DNA of 64,000 nt, from positions 1 through 64,000 of the forward strand of contig PLYI01000106.1 of the NCBI GenBank assembly GCA_003151735.1, read 5' to 3'. This document shows, piece by piece, positions 1 to 7,792 of this stretch; position 1 is the stretch's first letter, and the number at the start of each line of letters is the position of its first letter. Both the position numbers and the translations under genes were made by a program. Under the pieces are notes generated by a model. The model did no database searches. It saw only the letters and a program-made list of their open reading frames with translations, and was not told the DNA's origin. Origin of the DNA: Candidatus Bathyarchaeota archaeon (GTDB lineage Archaea; Thermoproteota; Bathyarchaeia; Bathyarchaeales; Bathycorpusculaceae).

Positions 1-6
1 TTAAGC

Positions 7-26
7 CTGTGCAATAAGGCTTTAAT
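7..26 (+). repeat. Direct repeat copy 1, upstream of phage connector gene
   Basis: The stretch CTGTGCAATAAGG followed by TTTAA lies 34 bases before the TTG start of the connector gene. A near copy occurs at 1877-1896 before the tail-tube-like gene. Both lie 35-70 bases before a phage gene, so they may be provirus promoter or regulator sites; that role is inference. Confidence 0.45.
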
Positions 27-60
27 TGTTTACAGTTAGACTCAGCCTGAGGCTAAATTA

Positions 61-675
61 TTGACTGAGCAAGTCGCTACTATCGCAATCGGGCAAACTT
101 TTGTTGATGTTCCCCACGGCTTATCTAGTACGCCAACTGTTGACGACATCGCTGTTATGCCTCATGATAATTTGGGGGGGCGTAGCTGGTGGATCGACAC
201 TATTGGAGCAGCCAATTTCCGCCTAAACATAAGTTCTGCTGATGGTGGATCTGCTCATGAGTTTGGTTGGCGTCTTCTCTCAGAAACCTATGAACCTGCA
301 GTTGGGCGCTATGGGATTTTGGTGACGGTTAAGAATCTTTGTTTGATTGATTTAGCGGAGACTTCTTTTGATGCGCAGTTGGACACGCTGATTAAGGCAG
401 CTGACAACATCATTAATACGACTCTCAAACGTTGCGGCGCTACTGTTCCGTTGGTTGCTCCGGATGATATTATCCATGACATAAGCAATTACCTCGCTGC
501 AGGCTTGTTTAAGCAGAAGGATGTTCCGGATGAGAAAGTGCACAGCTTCTACACGGTTGGCATGAATCTGCTAAAAGAGTATGTTGCATCTAATTATCCG
601 GCTGATGTTGCTCCAGGTGACTCTGTTCCGGTATCTAATCAGTCGTTGGCTTATGGTGTGGGGTTAGCGACTTAG
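61..675 (+). CDS. Phage head-tail connector-like protein with N-terminal beta domain
   Basis: Likely virion protein joining the capsid portal to the tail. The TTG start is supported by GAGG eight bases upstream. Residues about 10-75 (VPHGLSSTP, GRSWWID) resemble the H-type-lectin-like beta sandwich found in phage tail and fibre proteins. Residues about 90-175 (DAQLDTLIKAADNIINTTLKRCG, then a helical segment ending in LLKEYV) look like a gp6/DUF1320-type head-tail connector of helices. The combination is unusual. It is followed directly, with no gap, by a gp10-like gene and then a tail-terminator-like gene, which is the standard order in siphovirus and myovirus head-tail modules. The family call rests on pattern and order only. 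Confidence 0.6.
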   Translation: MTEQVATIAIGQTFVDVPHGLSSTPTVDDIAVMPHDNLGGRSWWIDTIGAANFRLNISSADGGSAHEFGWRLLSETYEPAVGRYGILVTVKNLCLIDLAETSFDAQLDTLIKAADNIINTTLKRCGATVPLVAPDDIIHDISNYLAAGLFKQKDVPDEKVHSFYTVGMNLLKEYVASNYPADVAPGDSVPVSNQSLAYGVGLAT

Positions 676-1116
676 ATGTCGAGTTTTGGATTTACTGTTA
701 AGGTGCAGTATGGGCGTGTGCAAGCGTACCTGAGGGGTTATCCTGCTCGCAGCGCAGAAATTCAACGGATATGGCAAGAGCAAGGCAGCGAAGTAACTGT
801 TGGTTTTATGCAGGGGATTGTTTCTGTGAAAACAGGTTTTCTACGGGACAGTGTCACTAAGGAGTTGACGGCTAAAGGTTTTAATGTTTATCCGACGGCG
901 CCATACGCTAAGTTTGTAGATCAGCCAACAAGGCCGCACCGTATTTTTCCCAGCGGTGCACGTGTTCTTAGGTGGTTTGATGGAGGGCAACCGATTTTTG
1001 CAGCGTATGTTTTTCACCTTGGCACTAAAGGGGCTTTCTTTATCAAGCGTACAGCTGAGGGCATGAAGCAGGCTCTCAAGGAGCTTTATTCTATGATTTG
1101 GAGGGAAAATAATTGA
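676..1116 (+). CDS. HK97 gp10-like tail protein
   Basis: 146 residues, the usual size for HK97-gp10-like proteins, which act in head-tail joining or tail assembly. Visible family features are VKTGFLRDSV in the middle, then APYAKFVDQPTRPH (the typical Y-A-x-F/Y-V-x-x-x-T-x-x-H pattern), a hydrophobic segment, and a C-terminal HLGTKGAFFIKRTAEGM helix. The ATG follows the stop of the connector gene immediately, and its end overlaps the next gene by four bases (TTGA), so the three genes are translationally coupled. Codon use is more T-rich than the neighbouring host genes, in line with a virus origin. Confidence 0.7.
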   Translation: MSSFGFTVKVQYGRVQAYLRGYPARSAEIQRIWQEQGSEVTVGFMQGIVSVKTGFLRDSVTKELTAKGFNVYPTAPYAKFVDQPTRPHRIFPSGARVLRWFDGGQPIFAAYVFHLGTKGAFFIKRTAEGMKQALKELYSMIWRENN

Positions 1117-1529
1117 CTCAAGATGCACCATCCATTAAGGCAGCGATTCTTGGGAAGTTGACTGTGGCAGCGGATCTTTCAGCAGTTAAGAAGTGGTTGA
1201 AAGCTGAGCCTGTTCCGACTCGTTATCCAACGTCGCCTTTTGGGTGGGTTGAGTATAACGGAGGAGTGCGTAAGCCGTCTTCTGGATCAAAAGAAGTAGT
1301 TGACGATTTCTTTGTGGTTTTGGTGGTTAAGAGCGCAGATCCCGACAATAATGAGGATACTGCTATGATGTTGGCTAAGGCCGCGGAGGCTGCCCTTGAA
1401 GCGGATCCTCAGTTGAACAGCACAACTTTTGATAGTTATGTTAGTAATCGGGAGAAACAGAAGGTTTTCGCGTCTGATTACGATATTGTGGCTATTCGTT
1501 TAACTGTTCACACTTGGCGGTATGCTTAG
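1113..1529 (+). CDS. Tail terminator/tail completion-like protein
   Basis: 138 residues starting at TTG in a TTGA overlap with the gp10-like gene. The protein has an alpha-beta layout with IKAAILGKLTVAADL at the start, a central beta hairpin (FFVVLVVKSAD), an alanine-rich helix (TAMMLAKAAEAALEAD) and a final beta strand (IVAIRLTVHTWRY). This resembles the minor tail/terminator proteins that follow gp10 in siphoviruses. The call depends mostly on gene order and size. Confidence 0.5.
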   Translation: MTQDAPSIKAAILGKLTVAADLSAVKKWLKAEPVPTRYPTSPFGWVEYNGGVRKPSSGSKEVVDDFFVVLVVKSADPDNNEDTAMMLAKAAEAALEADPQLNSTTFDSYVSNREKQKVFASDYDIVAIRLTVHTWRYA

Positions 1530-1649
1530 CACAAGTGCGAAGAGAAGTAACCACTGTTTCCGTCATTGTATCAAAAAAATTGGATCAAGACAAGATTGCT
1601 GTTTCTTGCTTGGTCGACTGCATGTGGGAGCTAAAAGAACGACTCTGTA

Positions 1650-1817
1650 TCAGTAGGTCTGATTTTGAGCTTTCTTAACACGCTCTGTCTCGTCATCAGT
1701 AGCTTCTTTTGTTCTTTTAGCATCTTGGTCAGTAGCTTTTTTGATTCGTTCAGCCTCTTGGTCTTTGGCTTTTTTGATTCGTTCAGCTTCTTTTTTATCT
1801 AAATCTATTTGAGTCAT
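1650..1817 (-). CDS. Small hendecad-repeat coiled-coil protein, antisense in the phage block
   Basis: A 55-residue open frame read from ATG at 1817 to TGA at 1650. After MTQIDLDKK it consists of four consecutive 11-residue units: AERIKKAKDQE, AERIKKATDQD, AKRTKEATDDE and TERVKKAQNQT. Eleven-residue periodicity with hydrophobic positions is typical of a right-handed or straight coiled coil. GAGGA lies about ten bases upstream. It sits on the opposite strand between the tail-terminator gene and the tail-tube-like gene. No function is assigned. It could be a phage moron or a regulator; it could also be non-coding, but the protein-level repeat argues for coding. Confidence 0.5.
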   Translation of the reverse strand: MTQIDLDKKEAERIKKAKDQEAERIKKATDQDAKRTKEATDDETERVKKAQNQTY

Positions 1818-1876
1818 AAGGTGGTTTTCCTCATTATACTAAAGTTTTTTAAACTAAAAAGTCTTTAGCTGAGAAA

Positions 1877-1896
1877 CTGTGCAATAAGGGTTTTAA
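1877..1896 (+). repeat. Direct repeat copy 2, upstream of tail-tube-like gene
   Basis: Repeats CTGTGCAATAAGG with a following TTTTAA, as at 7-26. It ends 48 bases before the ATG at 1945. Probably a shared provirus promoter-proximal signal. Confidence 0.45.
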
Positions 1897-1944
1897 GCAT
1901 TTTTTGTAATAACTTGTTTTTATCATCGGAGAGATTAATAAAAA

Positions 1945-2193
1945 ATGTCTACACCTGTACCTGTACTTGGAAGAAATGCTCGCCTCAAACAAGGCACCAC
2001 AGAAATAGGTTATGGAAAAAACATATCTGTGAAAGCCTCAGCGGAAATAATAAAAGATTACAGCATGGACGCTTTGACTCCAGCTGTGTCTGGAGCTGGC
2101 AAACAAACCTTCACTTGGAGCATGGAACGGCTCTTCACCGACGCCACCTACCTTACTGTTGATTACACCGTTGTTCTCAGCCCATACTACTAA
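1945..2193 (+). pseudogene. Truncated phage tail-tube-like gene
   Basis: ATG start with GGAGAG about a dozen bases upstream. The 82 residues (MSTPVPVLGRNARLKQG, KNISVKASAEIIKDYSMD, GKQTFTWSMERLFTDATYL) resemble the N-terminal half of a tail-tube or major tail protein, which are normally 130-200 residues. From about base 2157 the last residues (DYTVVLSPYY) are simply antisense to a recognisable host coding segment on the other strand, so the phage gene is cut there. This marks the right edge of the provirus remnant. Confidence 0.5.
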
Positions 2194-2487
2194 CCTGTGA
2201 AGCGGGATCCCTAACCATAATGTGCTAGAATCGTTATAGACCACGGTTCCTGCGCTGGCTTGGGATTGGAATGTTAAACGAGACATTGCCACTGCATTTG
2301 TCCCGTTTATTATCAGATTAAAATCTCGAATTGGGGTCACTGAGGGCGATGGTGAAGCTGAGGGCGAGGATGTCGGAAAAGGCATGTTGAGGTTGCTAAA
2401 AGCCGCAAAGACCACAACAACTAAGGCAAATATCAGAAGGGCTGCTATTATTAATATTGCTTTTTCATGTTGCTTAATAGTTTGCAT
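2038..2487 (-). pseudogene. Membrane-anchored molybdopterin-binding-like domain protein, 3' part lost
   Basis: Read from ATG at 2487 (GGA six bases upstream). It has a basic start (MQTIKQHEK), one membrane helix (AILIIAALLIFALVVVVF), a Ser/Pro linker, then FNLIINGTNAVAMSRLTF, LWLGIPLHRLVVWAENNGVINS. This resembles the extracellular sulfite-oxidase/molybdopterin-binding-like domains of archaeal surface proteins (W-x-G-I-P-L-x-x-L). The family domain should continue past NNGVINS, but from about 2157 the frame is antisense to the phage tail gene. The host gene therefore appears broken by the provirus junction, and the last 40 or so residues are not native. Confidence 0.5.
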
Positions 2488-2550
2488 TCTTTTCCAATGC
2501 AACATGCCGATGGATGTATTTATATCTCTTTCAAAAATCGAAAATCTCAA

Positions 2551-2852
2551 TCTGTCCTTTTAATTTTCAGATTTGCCGTTATTTGCCCCTCAGTTAATGC
2601 TGCCAAGGTCTAATTCCTAGTGAAATTGCAAATGGAGGATTCAAGGTAATTAAGTATGCAACCCACTCCCTTAAAGTCTAAACGGGGAAGGGAATCGAAC
2701 CTCACCTCAAATGCTTATCCCAACTCTATTTTCAATTGTGATTTTTCTTAACAAAAGATTTTAATAAGAAAGGAGGGATTTTTCGGTATAAATTCGAGTC
2801 TGGGAACGGTAACTCCCGGGCTACCACATCCTATTTGCGTTAAGGTGAATGT
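2551..2852. other. Non-coding stretch with a tRNA T-arm-like scrap
   Basis: No convincing gene. At 2690-2707 the complement reads GGTTCGATTCCC, the consensus of a tRNA T loop, but the flanking bases do not form a five-pair stem and no other tRNA arms are seen. It may be a decayed attachment site near the provirus remnant; nothing else is visible. Confidence 0.25.
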
Positions 2853-2969
2853 ATGGCTGATTTGAAAGGTTGCCCGTTTGGTCAAGAAATAAAAGATGAT
2901 TGCAAAACCTGCGATTATGGTAAAACGAACCATTTTGATAATTCAAGCGGGCAATGCGTTAAGCGCTAA
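2853..2969 (+). CDS. Small four-cysteine protein
   Basis: A 38-residue frame with ATG preceded by AAGGTG at good spacing. The sequence contains GCPFG, then DDCKTCDYG and GQCVKR, giving Cys at 7, 17, 20 and 35. The CxxC plus two further Cys suggest metal binding. Similar orphan mini-proteins occur at 16738 and 25512. Function unknown. Confidence 0.4.
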   Translation: MADLKGCPFGQEIKDDCKTCDYGKTNHFDNSSGQCVKR

Positions 2970-3167
2970 TTACTGCGAAAGTTAGAACCTCGCCCAGGCT
3001 AACACTCCTGAAGTATGAATATAAAGATGCGCCGGATTTCAGTTTTTGTTTTGGTCCATTGGTTTTTTCGATCCGCCGTTGCTTAACCTTGCTATGTCAA
3101 GAGAAAAGGCAAATTCAAGATTGTTTGTATATGAGGTTGAGGATGGAAGCGGCAAAAAATTCAAGCC

Positions 3168-4541
3168 CTATGAAGACAAAAATTCTCGCAGCTCTTTTAT
3201 TTTATGAATCTCAATGGAGTTGCTGGCGTGTTTCATCACGGTTCTCATAGCCGAAGTAAACAAGACAGTTTCTTCATCGGTAACTAACTTCATTTCATTA
3301 AGACGCTTTGCAACTGCGGCTATTTTGTCTTTTTCGTTTCGGTAGTCTATCAGAACAGGATACACACCAAATATGAGTTCCAATTTTTTTTTAACTTTGA
3401 TTTCAGGGGTTACAGCGATTATTTGCTGCGCAATTTTGAATCGTGCTATCATACGGGCAGTGTAGCCTGAACGGGTTAAAGGGATAACCTTGTCAACCGG
3501 CATACTTTGACAAATTTCCTGAATGGCCTTGCTTACTGTGTCAGAAATGTTGATAAACGCTGTATCTTCAACATTGCTTTTAACGGCTTGCTCTGTTTCA
3601 TTCGCTATGCGAGCCATCATCTCAACGGCATCCACCGAGTACTCGCCGACCGCTGTTTCGCCAGAAAGCATAACCGCGTCAGACCCATCCAATATGGCGT
3701 TTGCAACATCGCTAACCTCAGCTCTGGTTGGATTAGGTTGATGAATCATCGATTCAAGCATCTCTGTTGCAGTCACAACTAGTTTTCCCTTTTGATTGCA
3801 TAATTTGATAAGGGATTTCTGAACCAATGGCACTTTTTCAGGTTCGATTTCAACACCTAAATCTCCTCTTGCAATCATTAAGCCACTAGAGGCTTCTAAA
3901 ATCTCCTCAACGTTTCTAACACCCTCAGCGTTCTCAATCTTCGCAATTATTCCCCCTTCAAAACCGTTGATCTGAGAAAGATTCCTTACATCTTCCGCAT
4001 CTCTTGTAAATGAAAGCGCGACGTATTCGACATCGTGTTTTTTTGCAAACTTTACGATTTCCAAATCTTTCTCGGGGAAGGTGGGAACTGAAAGATGCTT
4101 GTTGGGGATGTTGACTCCTTTTCCATCTTCTAGGGCGCCGCTGTTCAAGGCGAGGAGCCGAAGTTTTCGATCCTTTAATTCAATTACTCGTGTTCTAATT
4201 TTTCCATTATCAATGTATACTTCGTCATCGACCTTCATTTCATCGTAGATGTCATGATTAAAACACACTTCTTCGCCGTCGAAGCCTACCTCTAAAATGT
4301 CGCCTTTGCTGAAAACCTTTTGTTGAGACGCCCTAATTCTGATTTCTGGTCCTTTTACGTCAATAATAATTGGAATATCCGCAATTTCCCTCACATTTTC
4401 TATAACTGACTGGTATTGAGCAAGATTTCCATAAGCGGTGTTAATCCTTGCGCCGTTCATGCCCGCTTGAAACATTTTTTCAATCATTTCTTTTGAAGAG
4501 CTGGCTGGACCTAAAGTGCATATAATCTTTGTTTTCTTCAA
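3168..4541 (-). CDS. pyk: Pyruvate kinase
   Basis: Converts phosphoenolpyruvate and ADP to pyruvate and ATP. I choose the TTG at 4541 as start because AAGGAGAG lies eight bases upstream; the frame runs on to an ATG at 4580 without such a site. The 457 residues contain KKTKIICTLGPAS, DVKGPEIRIR, IIAKIENAEG, LMIARGDLGVEI and MLESMIHQPNPTRAEVSDVANA, the barrel active-site blocks, followed by the C-terminal domain. One oddity: the usual N-F-S-H-G block reads NTAYG here, and the Thr of D-T-K-G-P is Val. Ser and Thr at these places help hold the potassium ion in most pyruvate kinases. Transcribed alone. Confidence 0.9.
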   Translation of the reverse strand: MKKTKIICTLGPASSSKEMIEKMFQAGMNGARINTAYGNLAQYQSVIENVREIADIPIIIDVKGPEIRIRASQQKVFSKGDILEVGFDGEEVCFNHDIYDEMKVDDEVYIDNGKIRTRVIELKDRKLRLLALNSGALEDGKGVNIPNKHLSVPTFPEKDLEIVKFAKKHDVEYVALSFTRDAEDVRNLSQINGFEGGIIAKIENAEGVRNVEEILEASSGLMIARGDLGVEIEPEKVPLVQKSLIKLCNQKGKLVVTATEMLESMIHQPNPTRAEVSDVANAILDGSDAVMLSGETAVGEYSVDAVEMMARIANETEQAVKSNVEDTAFINISDTVSKAIQEICQSMPVDKVIPLTRSGYTARMIARFKIAQQIIAVTPEIKVKKKLELIFGVYPVLIDYRNEKDKIAAVAKRLNEMKLVTDEETVLFTSAMRTVMKHASNSIEIHKIKELREFLSS

Positions 4542-4699
4542 TAAGTCAACTCTCCTTGCTGATCCTAGAACACTACACATTCCCAGTTAAGTTTAACGGC
4601 GAGTAATCATGGTTCCTTGAAAATTCGGTTACTATTGCCAAATTTTTGCAGAGGTACTCCTGTTAAATCACTATTGCCTCCACACAAAATGACTTTGTT

Positions 4700-5662
4700 C
4701 TAGTTGGGCATATGCTTCTTCAAAATGTCTATTCTCTTAGATAGCACTGGTAAGATTTTCTCTACTGCAATAAACGCCAACGTCGCGTATGCTATTCCCC
4801 CTAAAACATCCACGAAATAGTGCTCTCCAAGGTAGACTGCGCTAAACCAAGTTCCCACAGGAATTATCACCACTGGAAGTGCTTTCCACTTCCAAATTTT
4901 AAACGCAAAAAGGAAAACTAGCCAAGGTATAGCTGAATGCATACTGGGAAACGCCGCAAACAAGTTCCCGCCTAAAAAGTCAAACAATGTTTTGTAAACA
5001 GGAATTCCCAGGTTAACGTCAACCGAGCTAACTAGGATTCGATGGACTACGGGTCCAGCGTAGGATGAAGTGAATGCTGAGTTAAACTCGTACCATGGAG
5101 GCGCCACCGGGTAAAAGAGGAAAGTTATGAGGGCAGAGTACGTTAGTACGCCAAATGCAACAATGTATTTCCAGTAGTTCTTGGGGCTTTTTTTCCAAAT
5201 GATAAACGCGAATAATGTTGGTACAAAGAAATATATTCCGTAGAAGAAGGCTCCTATGTAATCTAGAGCGGGAAACCTAAAACTCTGTTGGAGAAACAGC
5301 GAAGGAAGTTGACCAAATAATTGTATATCAAAGTTGCGCGGTGCAGAATGAAGATTATACAGGGATATAGTGCCTACGAAACTGTACATGATTTCGTAAG
5401 AGATAAACACTGTAACGAATGGGAGCCAATCCTTCAAGGCACTCCATGTTCGCTTGTTGTAAGAAGCGTAAAACAGGATGCCTAAAACGAGAAATTCTGG
5501 TCCTGGAATAACGCTGTATTCCACGCAGAAAATTGTTAACGCTATAACGTAAATTCCCATAAACAGAAGAGAGAAGAACCGTGAAGAATGATAGTCAAAG
5601 CTCAACTCAAGCTTCAACTTTTCAAGATTGAGCTTTTTGCTCTCTTCTTTCTTTTTTACCAT
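4700..5662 (-). CDS. PAP2-superfamily membrane phosphatase/phosphotransferase
   Basis: A 320-residue polytopic membrane protein with a charged cytoplasmic start (MVKKKEESKKLN) and about seven membrane helices. The PAP2 catalytic blocks are FPSMHSAIPWLVF (S-x-x-H) and YLGEHYFVDVLGG (H-x-x-x-D). The first classical block (K-x6-R-P) is replaced by YPVAPPWYEF, as in the AUR1/inositol phosphotransferase-like PAP2_3 branch. It therefore probably dephosphorylates an isoprenoid or other lipid phosphate, or transfers a polar head group, at the outer membrane face. The substrate cannot be told from sequence. It stands alone, upstream of and divergent from hdrC. Confidence 0.75.
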   Translation of the reverse strand: MVKKKEESKKLNLEKLKLELSFDYHSSRFFSLLFMGIYVIALTIFCVEYSVIPGPEFLVLGILFYASYNKRTWSALKDWLPFVTVFISYEIMYSFVGTISLYNLHSAPRNFDIQLFGQLPSLFLQQSFRFPALDYIGAFFYGIYFFVPTLFAFIIWKKSPKNYWKYIVAFGVLTYSALITFLFYPVAPPWYEFNSAFTSSYAGPVVHRILVSSVDVNLGIPVYKTLFDFLGGNLFAAFPSMHSAIPWLVFLFAFKIWKWKALPVVIIPVGTWFSAVYLGEHYFVDVLGGIAYATLAFIAVEKILPVLSKRIDILKKHMPN

Positions 5663-5913
5663 TACTTGATTGCCAGCTTATCGCAATTACTTCTATAACC
5701 CTTTTTAAATGGTTTTTCCCAATTCACTCACAAATCGTTGATTAACTAAGAAGCCAACTCAACCGCCAACTAAAAAGTATCCTTATTTGTTTTTCTAACA
5801 GAAACATGGAACAATCAATTAAGGTTTGACTGAAACTTTATCTATCTGATATTAGGCTTTCTGAGTTTAAGCACAAGTGTGCTATCTAAAACTAACTGTC
5901 AAGGTTTACACTT

Positions 5914-6477
5914 ATGACTGAGGCAGCAACAACACCCACACAAAGTAAAGAGCAACCCATTAGAGCTTCCGAGCTTGATCCAAAATTCAAGTATGAACTC
6001 CAAAAAATACATGGAAGCGATAGAATCCTGAAATGTTTCCAGTGTGGAACATGCACCTCAGACTGTCCAGTTGCAAGGTACAGCGATTCCTACAGACCAC
6101 GAACGCTTATTCATATGGCGCAATTAGGCCTGAAAGACCGAGTTTTAAACAGCGATACACTGTGGCTTTGCGCCGCCTGCTTCACATGCACCGACCGCTG
6201 CCCACAAGACGTTGAAGTAGCCGCTGTAATCCGCGTTTTTCGCAACCTAGCCGCAGAAAAAGGATGCGTCCCACAAGTCTTCAAAGACCAAGCCGCAAGC
6301 CTACTTGAAACAGGCTACGCCTTCAAAATTCCCGAACTCAGAGTAAAAAAACGTGAATCCCAAGGGCTTCCACCACTGCCAAAAGGCAACCCAGAAAACG
6401 TCAAAAAAACCCTCAAAGGCGTAAAATTTATCGAAAAAATCCAGAAACCCGCAGGAGACAAACAAAATGGGCAATAA
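5914..6477 (+). CDS. hdrC: Heterodisulfide reductase subunit C-like iron-sulfur protein
   Basis: 187 residues with two [4Fe-4S] motifs: C41-x2-C-x2-C-x3-CP and C86-x2-C-x2-C-x3-CP. This is the HdrC electron-transfer fold that passes electrons to HdrB. It overlaps hdrB by 11 bases. No hdrA (FAD subunit), mvh or hdrDE gene is adjacent, so the electron donor is open. In non-methanogenic archaea such HdrBC pairs may act on other disulfides or partner a distant HdrA. A 250-base spacer upstream probably holds the operon promoter. Confidence 0.85.
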   Translation: MTEAATTPTQSKEQPIRASELDPKFKYELQKIHGSDRILKCFQCGTCTSDCPVARYSDSYRPRTLIHMAQLGLKDRVLNSDTLWLCAACFTCTDRCPQDVEVAAVIRVFRNLAAEKGCVPQVFKDQAASLLETGYAFKIPELRVKKRESQGLPPLPKGNPENVKKTLKGVKFIEKIQKPAGDKQNGQ

Positions 6478-7348
6478 ATATCTAATGTTTCTCGGATGCT
6501 CCATTCCATACCGCGTTTCCGCCTACGAAATTTCGGCGCGTAAAGTTCTCGCTAAACTTGGCATCGAACTTGTGGAGATGCCTGAATTCAACTGTTGCGG
6601 CTTACCCTTAGACCCAGTCAGCCATGAAACCATGCTTATCTTAGCCGCGAAGAACTTGGCGTTGGCGGAGCAGCAGGGCTTAAACATTCTTACTTTGTGT
6701 CCTGGCTGCGCTGGAAGCCTCAAGAAAGCTAACAAAATCCTAAAAGAAGACAAAGTGCAAAGAGAACAAATCAACGCTCATCTCAAAGAGGCAGGTTTAG
6801 AGTTTAAGGGAACCATCGAAACTAAGCATCTTCTGCAGCTTCTTAAGGAAGATGTTGGCTTAGAAAAAATCAAATCCTTAGTTGTCAAGCCTCTCACAGG
6901 CCTTAAAGTCGCCGAACACAACGGCTGCCACATCCTAAGACCCAAAGAATACATTGGCTTTGACGATCCCGAAGACCCACAAACACTTAAAATGCTCATC
7001 GAAGCAACTGGCGCAACATGCCTAGACTACCTGGATGAAACAGAATGCTGCGGAGCACCCAGCGTGGGAGTCAGCGATAAAGTTGCTTTGTCGCTTGCAA
7101 GAGACAAATTAAACCACGTAAAACAAGTAGACGCCCAAGCTCTAATCACTATTTGCCCGTTCTGCCACATAATGTACGACACAAACGAGTTGCGCATCGA
7201 AAAATTGTTCAATGAAACCTACGGTATTCCAATTCTGCATTACCCTCAGCTGCTTGGAGTAGCTATGGGTATGTCGTCCGAAGAGTTAGCCTTCAATGAA
7301 CTGCGCGTAAACACATCTAACCTGCTAAAACAGTTAGCCAGCCTCTAG
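6467..7348 (+). CDS. hdrB: Heterodisulfide reductase subunit B-like protein
   Basis: 293 residues with two CCG domains: C11, NCCG (43-44), CPGC (78-81), then NGCHILRP, ECCGAP and CPFCH. In the methanogen enzyme each five-Cys set holds a noncubane [4Fe-4S] cluster that cleaves the CoM-S-S-CoB heterodisulfide. Both full sets are present here, so the catalytic apparatus looks intact. It starts inside the 3' end of hdrC and forms a two-gene operon with it. The natural disulfide is unknown; no methanogenesis gene is in this window. Confidence 0.85.
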   Translation: MGNKYLMFLGCSIPYRVSAYEISARKVLAKLGIELVEMPEFNCCGLPLDPVSHETMLILAAKNLALAEQQGLNILTLCPGCAGSLKKANKILKEDKVQREQINAHLKEAGLEFKGTIETKHLLQLLKEDVGLEKIKSLVVKPLTGLKVAEHNGCHILRPKEYIGFDDPEDPQTLKMLIEATGATCLDYLDETECCGAPSVGVSDKVALSLARDKLNHVKQVDAQALITICPFCHIMYDTNELRIEKLFNETYGIPILHYPQLLGVAMGMSSEELAFNELRVNTSNLLKQLASL

Positions 7349-7432
7349 TTTCGACTTTTAGAAAAACCCTGACATATCAGGGTCAACTCTTATGTAAGTA
7401 CACTAGATACTTTGTTATGGAGCCAAATTCAC

Positions 7433-7792
7433 ATGGAACCGCAAATACCTAAGCCACAACATAAAAGAATAAGGCGCGAGAAAAAAACCATAGAGCACAT
7501 GGTTGAACTTTATTGCAAAGACCACCATGGGACCCACGGCGAAATATGCCGGGAATGCAGAGAATTTAAGGAATATGCGTTTCTGCGGCTTGACAAATGT
7601 CCGTTTCAAGAGAAAAAAAGCACCTGCGGCAAATGCCTTGTCCACTGCTACCGCCCAGACATGAAAGAAAAAGTCAAGATTGTAATGCGTTACTCAGGTC
7701 CACGTATGCTTCTTCATCATCCGAGCCTAGCACTGCATCATGTTTGGGATGGACGCAGAAAACCCCCGACGCTGGGCAAGAAAGCAGCTTAG
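7433..7792 (+). CDS. YgbA-like (nitrous oxide-stimulated promoter family) protein
   Basis: About 119 residues from ATG 7433 (an in-frame ATG at 7412 is also possible). The conserved family blocks are clear: RRIREKKTIEHMVELYC-like N-terminus, DHHGTHGEICRECREFKEYAFLRL, a Cys-rich centre CPFQEKKSTCGKCLVHCY, and VMRYSGPRMLLHHPSLALHH. In enterobacteria ygbA is induced by nitric oxide under NsrR and helps recovery of growth. Here it is monocistronic beside HdrBC, consistent with protecting or repairing iron-sulfur enzymes, which is inference. Confidence 0.8.
   Translation: MEPQIPKPQHKRIRREKKTIEHMVELYCKDHHGTHGEICRECREFKEYAFLRLDKCPFQEKKSTCGKCLVHCYRPDMKEKVKIVMRYSGPRMLLHHPSLALHHVWDGRRKPPTLGKKAA

Noticed and set aside
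2690-2707. tRNA T-loop-like GGTTCGATTCCC on the minus strand
   Set aside because: No five-pair stem, no acceptor or anticodon arm; at most a scrap, so not called as a tRNA.
3094-3207. Short + strand frame (MSREKANSRLFVYEVEDGSGKK and on) over the end of the pyruvate kinase gene
   Set aside because: Reads like protein for 25 residues, but it has no ribosome site and overlaps the kinase 3' end antisense; could be a remnant, not enough support.
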